The position numbers were made by a program, and so were the translations under genes. From an uncultured Lachnospiraceae bacterium (lineage in GTDB: Bacteria > Bacillota > Clostridia > Lachnospirales > Lachnospiraceae), in contig CANQRU010000017.1 in NCBI GenBank assembly GCA_947626395.1, positions 1 through 63,534 of the forward strand: a stretch of DNA of 63,534 nucleotides, written 5' to 3'. The notes under the pieces are model-generated. The model ran no database searches. It had not been told where the DNA came from and worked only from the letters and a program-made list of their open reading frames with translations. Each line of letters begins with the position of its first letter. Positions within the stretch are counted from its first letter, which is position 1. This document shows, one piece after another, positions 7,798 to 15,127 of the stretch.

Positions 7798-9381
7798 TTA
7801 GTCAGAATACGGCGCGGCGGTAGTCAGAACCGAAAGAAAATCCCACAGGATATCCGCCGTGCGCAAATCATCTGCATTTTCAGAAAAAAGATAATTATAC
7901 AAATTGACAATGCCGTCGCCTTCCTCTATGACGGTATTCAGCATCTCATCCATCGCATCCGCGATCCGTCTGCCGTTTGTCCGGTACCAGTCCTGTTTCC
8001 GAAGCAGCAGCTCGTCATCATACCAGAGCCGGTAATTTAACTTCTCGATCAGGGAAACCTCTCCCCGCCGGATCATATCCTCCGAGAATTCTCCGCTTTC
8101 GAAAAATTCCCGATCCTCGGCCGCCTTCGCATTCAGCGCAGGATCGCCATAAATCTGCTCTGCCAGCCGGCTGCTGGCTTCACCCAGCGTTTTATAATCT
8201 TGACTGCAGTAAGCCTCCATCGCCCGATCCAGCTCCTCCCGGTATATTTCCGGATTAAACAGGAGAATTCCGGTCTCTGACCGGCTGTCGGTATCTGAGC
8301 GGGGTTCAGCGCCTAACTGGCTTTCCATGTTCTCACTGTATATATCCGGCACTGCGGTTCCTTTCCAGACAGCCGCACACGCCAGTGCCGTCAGAACCGC
8401 TCCGGCCGCCGCTCCCGCAAGCGCAGCGGACGCCTGCCCCCTGCGCCGTTTCCCGCGGCATGGCGGGAAGGCCTTCTCTGCCCGGACGCACCGGCGAAGA
8501 GCCTCGCCAAGCAGGTCAGCCTCCTGATAACGTCTGTCAGGCTCGAACGCTGCGGCCCTTCGGATCACCTTTTTCAGGTTCCCGGAACAGTCCGCGTCCG
8601 CCAGCCGTCTCTCTTCAAAGCTCCCGCAGAGCAGATACAGAAGCGTCCGCCCCGTGCCGTAGATATCGGTGCGCACATCCGTCTGACGGAAACCGAACTG
8701 CTCCGGAGCGGCGGTGTCCTTCGAACCTGTGAAAACGGTATCCCGCTCCTTCTCCGGCTGAAAACGCCTGGCCGTGTCGAAATCCAGCATCACCAGCTGC
8801 CCGTCCGCCGTCACCAGAAGATTCTCCGGCTTCACGTCGCGGTGGATCATCGGCGGCGTCATCCGGTGCAGCCGGTCAAGGATCCCGCAGATCTGAATGC
8901 CGTACCCGACCGTCTCCGCTTCCGTCAGACGGCCCCGCCGGTCTGTCAGCTGCTTAAGCGTCACGCCTTCGCAGTATTCTCTGACCAGCGCCGCATACCC
9001 TTCCCCTTCGATATATCCGTAAATATGTATGATTCCAGGAGTCTCCGGCCCGCGCGCCGCACGATACCCCCCCCGTAGCGTTTCCGAGTTGACGTCCCCT
9101 GCCGGTTTCTCCGCTCCGGCCGTTCCTCCTTCTTCTTCTATCGCCGTCCAGACTTCTCTCAGGCTTTCCGCTTCCCGCCGGAGGAATTCTCTCTGCCGCC
9201 CGTAAGCCAGCTTGACCACGCAATACCGGTACGTCTGCCTGTCCGCGGCCAGATAGAGTTCCTTTCCCTCTCCCCGCCGGAGGCATCCCAGTATCCGGTA
9301 CCCGGCGGTCACAGCCTCCGGCAGTTCTTCCCCTGCCAGGATCTCACTGTAATACTTCTCAAATTCAGCACGTTCATCCAT
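7798..9381 (-). CDS. Transmembrane serine/threonine protein kinase
   Basis: A 527-aa Hanks-type kinase. Residues about 25-300 form the kinase domain: Lys57 in YCVVKLAY, HRDVKPEN at 180-187, and DFD (200-202) where DFG is usual, then APEQFG and DIYGTGRTLLYLL. One membrane helix follows at about 318-340 (after KRRR), then an outer domain of some 185 residues with no PASTA repeats. An inserted Gly/Ala-rich loop lies at about 85-115. The gene overlaps the HTH gene upstream by 8 bp, so the two are translated together. The DFD variant still keeps the metal-binding Asp, so activity is plausible. Confidence 0.88.
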   Translation of the reverse strand: MDERAEFEKYYSEILAGEELPEAVTAGYRILGCLRRGEGKELYLAADRQTYRYCVVKLAYGRQREFLRREAESLREVWTAIEEEGGTAGAEKPAGDVNSETLRGGYRAARGPETPGIIHIYGYIEGEGYAALVREYCEGVTLKQLTDRRGRLTEAETVGYGIQICGILDRLHRMTPPMIHRDVKPENLLVTADGQLVMLDFDTARRFQPEKERDTVFTGSKDTAAPEQFGFRQTDVRTDIYGTGRTLLYLLCGSFEERRLADADCSGNLKKVIRRAAAFEPDRRYQEADLLGEALRRCVRAEKAFPPCRGKRRRGQASAALAGAAAGAVLTALACAAVWKGTAVPDIYSENMESQLGAEPRSDTDSRSETGILLFNPEIYREELDRAMEAYCSQDYKTLGEASSRLAEQIYGDPALNAKAAEDREFFESGEFSEDMIRRGEVSLIEKLNYRLWYDDELLLRKQDWYRTNGRRIADAMDEMLNTVIEEGDGIVNLYNYLFSENADDLRTADILWDFLSVLTTAAPYSD

Positions 9382-9778
9382 TCACTTCCGCCCCCTGCCA
9401 GATAAAATCCCTGGCCTTCTCGAAATTCATCCCCCTGCTGACAGCAAAGACCACCCTCGCGTCACGGGGATCCTTCACATAGAGTTTCTCACGCTCCGCC
9501 AGCCGCAGCAGCCGGTCCATTTCCGTCAGATCCAATCCCAGATACAGCCCGCACAGGATTACCTGATCGCGTTTCATCCGCCGGATGCCGTTAAGCAGCT
9601 GATAACCATAGACCCGATCCACGTTCAGCACCCGGATCAGCCGGGCGCGGCTGACGCCCCGACGTTCCATCAGGCTCGACAGATAGGCGGTGAATTCTGG
9701 ATGCGGATTGTCAAGAACAAGCTGCTCCTGATATTCTTCATTTTTCACGATCCTCTGATACAATTCATTCGTGTCCAT
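9374..9778 (-). CDS. HTH (XRE-like) regulator paired with the kinase
   Basis: A 134-aa protein. Its middle section, LSSLMERRGVSRARLIRVLN followed by DRVYGYQLLNGIRRMKRDQV, has the spacing of a XRE-type helix-turn-helix; the C-terminal part (DPRDARVVFAVSRGMNFEKA) contacts nothing I recognise. I chose the ATG at 9778, which has GAAGGAG upstream. The gene overlaps the kinase by 8 bp, and the pair has its own promoter at 9857-9885. Regulatory target unknown; it may control or be controlled by the kinase. Confidence 0.75.
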   Translation of the reverse strand: MDTNELYQRIVKNEEYQEQLVLDNPHPEFTAYLSSLMERRGVSRARLIRVLNVDRVYGYQLLNGIRRMKRDQVILCGLYLGLDLTEMDRLLRLAEREKLYVKDPRDARVVFAVSRGMNFEKARDFIWQGAEVNG

Positions 9779-9856
9779 ATACAATCTCCTTCGTAATTCC
9801 CGGAAATGCATCTACCGCAGCAGAACACAAGCCGTCGCCGGCGTGCTCTCTTTCGA

Positions 9857-9885
9857 ATTATAATCCAAACTGTCTTTCTGTGCAA
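9857..9885 (-). promoter_or_regulatory. Promoter of the HTH-kinase operon
   Basis: TTGCAC (9880-9885) and TATAAT (9857-9862) on the minus strand with a 17-bp spacer. It is divergent from the promoter at 9911-9939, so the two operons share a 25-bp control region. Confidence 0.75.
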
Positions 9886-9910
9886 TCAGCAAATCATAAG
9901 GAGGATTCAC

Positions 9911-9939
9911 TTGACATAGAACGGTCTGCCGACTATAGT
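9911..9939 (+). promoter_or_regulatory. Promoter of the Rpn-family nuclease gene
   Basis: TTGACA (9911-9916) and TATAGT (9934-9939), spacer 17 bp, on the + strand. The leader to the ATG at 10097 is about 150 nt and holds no feature I can name. Confidence 0.75.
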
Positions 9940-10096
9940 AGAATCAAGATCTTCATCCGGCATTCTGTCAGGACGGGATTCTGATACATCTTTTTGTTTC
10001 TCGGCGTGCCAGCCGCAGATTCAGGTTTAATGTGCAGAGGGGGCATATTGTCCTTTTCGCAAAAAATCATTGAACTTAAGGGGGAGAATCGGTATA

Positions 10097-11056
10097 ATGG
10101 GGAAGAAGGTTAATAAAAAGTACAAGGATCGGCTGTTCCGGTTCATTTTCGGGAACCGCCGGGAAATGCTGGCGCTCTATAACGCGCTGAACGGGACGCA
10201 TTACACGGATCCGGAACAATTGGAGATCATGACGCTGGAAGACGTCATTTACATGAACATGAAGAATGATGTCGCGTTCTTATTCGGGGCGGAACTGCAC
10301 CTGTGGGAACACCAAAGCACAATGAATCCAAACATGCCGGTAAGAGGACTGTTCTATTTTGCAAGGCTTTATAAGAAATACGCAAAGATACACAAGCTGA
10401 ACCTGTACAGCAGCCGCATACAGGCGCTGCCTTATCCGCAGTATATTGTCTTTTATAACGGCAGAGAGGATGAACCGGACCGGAAGGTATTGCGGCTGTC
10501 GGACGCATTTGCGAAGCCGGAAGAATATGCGGCTGGGTCAGTATTTACATCCGAAGGCGCAAAGCCGCGATGCGGCTTTCCAGATCCCTGCGTGGAGGTG
10601 ACGGCAACCATGCTGAATATCAATCTCGGAAAGAACCGAGAGCTGATGCGGCAGTGCCGGCGTCTGGAGGAATATGCTACATTTGTGGAAATAGTGCGGG
10701 CGCACCTGGATACAGGACTTGAACTGGAGGCAGCCGTGCGTAAAACCATGGAAGTCTGCCTGCAGAAGGGGATTCTGTCCGACGTCCTGGAAGAGCATAC
10801 AGAGGAGGTAGTGGAGATGTTTCTGACGGATTATGATTTCGAAGAACATATGAAGATGGAACGGGAAGAAAATTATGCATATGGGAAGGCGGAAGCCGTC
10901 TGCGATATACTGGAAGACATCTGCGTCCTTCCAGATAGGTGGCGTAAGCGGATCATAGCCGAGGATAATCCTGATACACTTAAGACGTGGCTGAAAATCG
11001 CACGTCGCGCGGGGAATCTGGATGAATTTCTTGAAAAAAGCGGCCTGCGGAAATGA
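10097..11056 (+). CDS. Rpn-family recombination-promoting nuclease (PD-(D/E)XK)
   Basis: A 319-aa member of the Rpn/PDDEXK transposase-like nuclease family, abundant in multiple copies in Lachnospiraceae. Family features: KDRLFRFIFGNRREMLALYN at the N terminus, NDVAFLFGAELHLWEHQST with the predicted catalytic Asp and Glu, then QYIVFYNGREDEPDR. The ATG at 10097 follows AAGGGGGAG; a TTG at 10070 in frame has no such site. Family members cut DNA and promote RecA-independent recombination in E. coli. It stands alone with its own promoter and terminator. Confidence 0.88.
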   Translation: MGKKVNKKYKDRLFRFIFGNRREMLALYNALNGTHYTDPEQLEIMTLEDVIYMNMKNDVAFLFGAELHLWEHQSTMNPNMPVRGLFYFARLYKKYAKIHKLNLYSSRIQALPYPQYIVFYNGREDEPDRKVLRLSDAFAKPEEYAAGSVFTSEGAKPRCGFPDPCVEVTATMLNINLGKNRELMRQCRRLEEYATFVEIVRAHLDTGLELEAAVRKTMEVCLQKGILSDVLEEHTEEVVEMFLTDYDFEEHMKMEREENYAYGKAEAVCDILEDICVLPDRWRKRIIAEDNPDTLKTWLKIARRAGNLDEFLEKSGLRK

Positions 11057-11066
11057 GGCTCTCGGG

Positions 11067-11121
11067 AAACCCCGCGCAGGCCGGCTGCAACTGCAGTCAT
11101 CCCGCGCGGGATTTATTTTTT
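11067..11121 (+). terminator. Terminator of the Rpn-family gene
   Basis: AAACCCCGCGC (11067-11077) pairs with GCGCGGGATTT (11104-11114), one mismatch, followed by ATTTTTT. Confidence 0.75.
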
Positions 11122-11153
11122 ACGTTCTTCAGCCGCATCGCTATCTATGCAGC

Positions 11154-12542
11154 TTAAAACCGGATCCTCTCCTCCAGATAATCTCTAAGCTCCGCGATCG
11201 GCACCCGCACCTGCTCCATCGTATCGCGGTCGCGTACCGTCACCGCCTGGTCGTTCTCAGAATCGAAATCGTAGGTCACGCAGAACGGCGTGCCGATCTC
11301 GTCCTGGCGGCGGTAGCGCTTGCCGATGTTGCCGCGGTCGTCGAACTCGCAGTTGAAATATTTGCACAGATCGGCGTAGATCTTCTCCGCGCCCTCGTTC
11401 AGCTTCTTCGAAAGCGGCAGCACGCCTACCTTCACCGGCGCGATGGCCGGATGGAAATGCAGCACCGTGCGCACGTCGCCCTCGGCCAGCTCCTCCTCGT
11501 CGTAGGCCGCGCAGAGGAACGCCAGCGTCACGCGGTCGGCGCCCAGGGACGGCTCGATGACGAAGGGGATATATTTCTCATTCTTCGCGTCGTCAAAATA
11601 GGTCAGATCCTGGCCGGAAGTCTCCTGATGACGGGTCAGATCGTAATTGGTGCGGTCCGCGATGCCCCAGAGCTCGCCCCAGCCGAAGGGGAACAAATAC
11701 TCGATGTCGGACGTGGCCTTGCTGTAGAACGCCAGTTCCGCCGGATCGTGGTCGCGCACCCGCATCTCTTCCGGCTTAATGCCCAGGGTCTGCAGCCAGT
11801 CGATGCAGTACTGCTTCCAATAGGCGAACCACTCCAGATCCGTGTCCGGCTCGCAGAAGAATTCCAGCTCCATCTGCTCGAACTCCCTGGTGCGGAACGT
11901 GAAATTGCCCGGCGTGATCTCGTTGCGGAAGGATTTGCCGATCTGGGCAATGCCGAACGGGATCTTCTTGCGCGACGTCCTCTGGACGTTCTTAAAGTTC
12001 ACGAAAATGCCCTGGGCCGTCTCCGGGCGCAGATAGACCGTATTCTTCGCGTCCTCGGTCACGCCCTGGAAGGTCTTGAACATCAGATTAAACTGACGGA
12101 TATCGGTAAAATCATGCTTGCCGCAGCTGGGGCAGCAAATGTTCTGATCCTCGATGTACTGCTTCATCTGCTCCTGGCTCCAGCCGTCCACGGCCTCGTC
12201 CGGAACAATGCCCTTCTCCTTCATGTAATTCTCGATCAGCTGGTCCGCGCGGAACCGCTCATGGCAGGCGCGGCAGTCCATTAACGGATCCGAAAATCCG
12301 CCCAGATGGCCGCTGGCCACCCAGGTCTGGGAGTTCATCAGGATCGCGCAGTCCACGCCCACATTATAAGGGCTCTCCTGGACGAACTTCTGCCACCAGG
12401 CCTTCTTCACATTATTCTTCAGTTCCACGCCCAGGTTGCCGTAATCCCAGGTGTTGGCCAGGCCGCCGTAGATCTCGGAGCCCGGATAGACGAACCCTCT
12501 GGATTTGGCCAGCGCCACGATCTTGTCCATTGTCTTTTCCAT
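11154..12542 (-). CDS. glyS: Glycyl-tRNA synthetase (alpha2 type)
   Basis: Charges tRNA-Gly. The 462-aa length and motifs are those of the single-chain homodimeric class II enzyme: [20 protein letters not shown] at the N terminus, the class II core [21 protein letters not shown], the C-terminal anticodon-binding part with [20 protein letters not shown]. Start at 12542 behind GCAGGG; an internal ATG four codons on is possible. No T-box leader is visible; the gene follows the lipoprotein gene by 78 bp and may be read from that promoter. Confidence 0.96.
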   Translation of the reverse strand: MEKTMDKIVALAKSRGFVYPGSEIYGGLANTWDYGNLGVELKNNVKKAWWQKFVQESPYNVGVDCAILMNSQTWVASGHLGGFSDPLMDCRACHERFRADQLIENYMKEKGIVPDEAVDGWSQEQMKQYIEDQNICCPSCGKHDFTDIRQFNLMFKTFQGVTEDAKNTVYLRPETAQGIFVNFKNVQRTSRKKIPFGIAQIGKSFRNEITPGNFTFRTREFEQMELEFFCEPDTDLEWFAYWKQYCIDWLQTLGIKPEEMRVRDHDPAELAFYSKATSDIEYLFPFGWGELWGIADRTNYDLTRHQETSGQDLTYFDDAKNEKYIPFVIEPSLGADRVTLAFLCAAYDEEELAEGDVRTVLHFHPAIAPVKVGVLPLSKKLNEGAEKIYADLCKYFNCEFDDRGNIGKRYRRQDEIGTPFCVTYDFDSENDQAVTVRDRDTMEQVRVPIAELRDYLEERIRF

Positions 12543-12620
12543 AATAATTACCCTGCCTTTTCTATGATTTATGTTATCGTTCTGACATACCTGTTTTCAC
12601 ACCGGACAGGCAGCAATATA

Positions 12621-13310
12621 TCACTTAAATACAATATACGCGTCCCCATCCGCCACCTGCGCCGTATACTTATCCAGCAGGCTCACCGCCCCGCTGTAAT
12701 AGAGAATACGCTTCTCCGCCTGAACCGTAACCGGTCCGGTTACCGCGATCAGATGCAGATCTGTCCTCCTTCGGATCTGCTCCGGCGTCACCGGATCACT
12801 CCGCTTCGCGTCGGTCCACGCCTCATCCTCACCCGGAACATCCGGCAGCCCTTCTCCGACCATGGTCACAGAAAGCTTCTCCGTATGATTCTCCGCGTCC
12901 TGAGACGCCTCCGTAAAGCGCATCAGATTCTCCGCGTCCGAATACCGTAAAACTATGCTGGCCGCTCCGTCTCCCAGTCGGACCTCTTCCACTGTAACCG
13001 GCTCATCCTCCTGCCCTTCACAGGCAGATCGCTCCGCGTTATAAGCTGCTACCTCTTCCTCGACCCGCGCCGTCAGCTCTTCCTCACTGTAATAATCCTT
13101 CGCCGCGTCATACGCTCCGCAAAGCACCGTATACAGCCCGCCGTCCCGCGCGATATAGATCGCACTCCGGTCATCCGGAAATGAATTTCCACCGGCGCCG
13201 CAGCCCGTCAGAAAAACCGACATCGCAGCGACGATTACCGCAGCGGTCATCATCCCCGCAGATTTTTCCGCTCTTCCGCCAGACCTTCCCGTGTCTTCAT
13301 CCTTACGCAT
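12621..13310 (-). CDS. Lipoprotein of unknown function
   Basis: A 229-aa lipoprotein: basic N terminus, hydrophobic segment MMTAAVIVAAMSVFLTGC with lipobox LTGC (Cys37), then a mostly acidic outer domain. The C-terminal part ends in KYTAQVADGDAYIVFK. I do not recognise the family. GGGAGGG lies 6 bp before the ATG. It is first behind the promoter at 13400-13428 and precedes glyS. Confidence 0.8.
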   Translation of the reverse strand: MRKDEDTGRSGGRAEKSAGMMTAAVIVAAMSVFLTGCGAGGNSFPDDRSAIYIARDGGLYTVLCGAYDAAKDYYSEEELTARVEEEVAAYNAERSACEGQEDEPVTVEEVRLGDGAASIVLRYSDAENLMRFTEASQDAENHTEKLSVTMVGEGLPDVPGEDEAWTDAKRSDPVTPEQIRRRTDLHLIAVTGPVTVQAEKRILYYSGAVSLLDKYTAQVADGDAYIVFK

Positions 13311-13399
13311 AAGATCCCTCCCATCATGTGATGTAGCTGTTGCTATGTACCCTGCTCACATTTCGGTTCTCTTATGCATCGCCTGCGCATTCAGCCCGC

Positions 13400-13428
13400 A
13401 GTATACCATGATTTCCCTATATTTTCAA
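13400..13428 (-). promoter_or_regulatory. Promoter of the lipoprotein gene (and probably glyS)
   Basis: TTGAAA (13423-13428) and TATACT (13400-13405) on the minus strand, 17-bp spacer. It overlaps the region just after recO. Confidence 0.75.
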
Positions 13429-13452
13429 TACCCGCCCCTCGATTTTATCCCT

Positions 13453-14106
13453 TTACATGCCCCGCAACGTCTCAAGAATCTTAATCGACTGAAACTCCCT
13501 GTCCACATACCTCCTAAGATTCATCTCCACGCACCTGGCGAATTCCTCCATCACCGAATCCGTCAGCGTAAACGTATAAAGCCTCTCCATCGGACTCCAC
13601 ACCACATACTCCCACGCATAAGCCGCCGCCTCACTGACTTCCGCCGGCGGCTTCTCCGTATACTCCCCCCCGATCACCATCGCCTTCAGCTCAAACACCC
13701 TCTGCACCAGCCGATCCGGCAGCCCCGGCTTCAAAAGCGCCCGCAGCGACTGATAGATCAGAAGCAGCATCGCCGACCCATCCAGATTCTCCCGCGAATA
13801 ATAATCCCCGAATTCCAGGAAATACTGCCCATAACAGGCCGCCTCCACATCCCCCGTCAGCTCCTCGAAATACCGGCTGATCTCCGCGTCCTGCAGGTTA
13901 TACGCCTCCCGCCCCTCATAGAGCTTAAATGTCCCGAACGCGAACGGCCTGCTCGGCCCCATAAGCCTGCTTCCGGGCCGCTTCGCGCCCCGTGCAAACG
14001 CCGTGATCTTCCCCCGTTCCCGGGTCAGGATCACCAGCCGCTTATCATATTCTCCCACCGCGGTGGATCTCAATACCATGCCGGTCAGTTCGATCAGTTC
14101 CCGCAT
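13453..14106 (-). CDS. recO: DNA repair protein RecO
   Basis: Recombination mediator that loads RecA with RecF and RecR. 217 aa from the ATG at 14106 (RELIELTGMVLRSTAVGEYD), the usual RecO start; an in-frame ATG at 14130 would add eight basic residues. The N-terminal OB fold shows RLVILTRERGKITAFARGA and GSRLMGPSRPFAFGTFKLYE. The protein is at the short end for the family and I see no Cys4 zinc site in the C-terminal part. It follows era, as in many Firmicutes. Confidence 0.93.
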   Translation of the reverse strand: MRELIELTGMVLRSTAVGEYDKRLVILTRERGKITAFARGAKRPGSRLMGPSRPFAFGTFKLYEGREAYNLQDAEISRYFEELTGDVEAACYGQYFLEFGDYYSRENLDGSAMLLLIYQSLRALLKPGLPDRLVQRVFELKAMVIGGEYTEKPPAEVSEAAAYAWEYVVWSPMERLYTFTLTDSVMEEFARCVEMNLRRYVDREFQSIKILETLRGM

Positions 14107-14217
14107 ACCCTTTTGTCTCTTTCGTTTCATTCCGACAGCTTCTCATCCAGGCAATCACGCTCCGGGCGAAAGCGCCCTCCTTTCAGGCCGCGACACATGC
14201 CGCCGCGAAGATGTTAC

Positions 14218-15123
14218 CTATTCCTTCTGCTGAAAATACCCGTAATTCTTCATATACAGCTCGCTGTCCCGCCACTCCTTACGCACCTTGACCCAGAGCT
14301 TCAGATTCACACGGGCTCCCATCAGGTTCTCAATCTCCTGACGCGCCGCGGTGCCGATGCGTTTCAGCATGGCGCCGCCCTTGCCGATAATGATGCCCTT
14401 GTGGCTGTCCCTCTCGCAGATGATCGTGGCCTCGATATCGAACATGCCGTCCTTTCTCTCGCTCATCTTCTCGATGGTCACAGCGATACCATGGGGAATC
14501 TCATCCGAAAGCATCCGCAGCGCTTTCTCCCGGATCAGTTCCGCCGCGATCTGCCGCATAGGCTGGTCCGTCACCGTATCTTCATCGTAATACTGCGGAC
14601 CGTACGGCAGATACTGGAACAGAATGTCTGTCATTTTATCCGTATTCTGGTCCTTTAACGCCGACACCGGCACGATCTCGGCGAATTTGCACAGCCCCCG
14701 GTAGGCCTCCATGAACTTCAGGATATCCTCCTGATTCTTCACGGTGTCGATCTTATTGATCACCAGGATCACCGGCGTCTTCACCTTCCCCATAAGCTCC
14801 GCAATATGCCGCTCGCCGACGCCGATGAATGTGGACGGCTCCACCAGCCACAGCACCACGTCCACCTCGCTCAAGGTGCCCACGGCCACATTCACCATAT
14901 ACTCGCCCAGCTTGTTCTTCGCCTTGTGAATGCCGGGGGTATCCAGGAAAATAATCTGGCCCCGCTCGTCCGTATAGACGGTCTGGATGCGGTTGCGGGT
15001 GGTCTGGGGCTTCTCCGACGTGATCGCGATCTTCTGCCCGATCAGATGGTTCATCAGCGTCGATTTGCCTACGTTCGGCCGGCCGATCAGGGCCACAAAT
15101 CCGGATCTGTAATTATCGTTCAT
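14218..15123 (-). CDS. era: GTPase Era
   Basis: Ribosome-assembly GTPase acting on 16S rRNA. 301 aa. G1 GRPNVGKST (residues 14-22), switch I PQTTRNRIQT, G3 DTPGIH, G4 NKID; the C-terminal KH domain contains IIGKGGAMLKRIG. The start at 15123 lies four bases after the M16C peptidase gene, with GGGTGATGAT upstream, so the two are coupled. Confidence 0.97.
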   Translation of the reverse strand: MNDNYRSGFVALIGRPNVGKSTLMNHLIGQKIAITSEKPQTTRNRIQTVYTDERGQIIFLDTPGIHKAKNKLGEYMVNVAVGTLSEVDVVLWLVEPSTFIGVGERHIAELMGKVKTPVILVINKIDTVKNQEDILKFMEAYRGLCKFAEIVPVSALKDQNTDKMTDILFQYLPYGPQYYDEDTVTDQPMRQIAAELIREKALRMLSDEIPHGIAVTIEKMSERKDGMFDIEATIICERDSHKGIIIGKGGAMLKRIGTAARQEIENLMGARVNLKLWVKVRKEWRDSELYMKNYGYFQQKE

Positions 15124-15127
15124 ATCA

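Noticed and set aside
10070-10096. TTG start for the Rpn-family nuclease
   Set aside because: No ribosome binding site precedes it, while the ATG at 10097 has AAGGGGGAG.
12543-12620. T-box leader before glyS
   Set aside because: Only 78 bp separate glyS from the upstream gene and no T-box core (AGGGTGGNACCGCG) is present.
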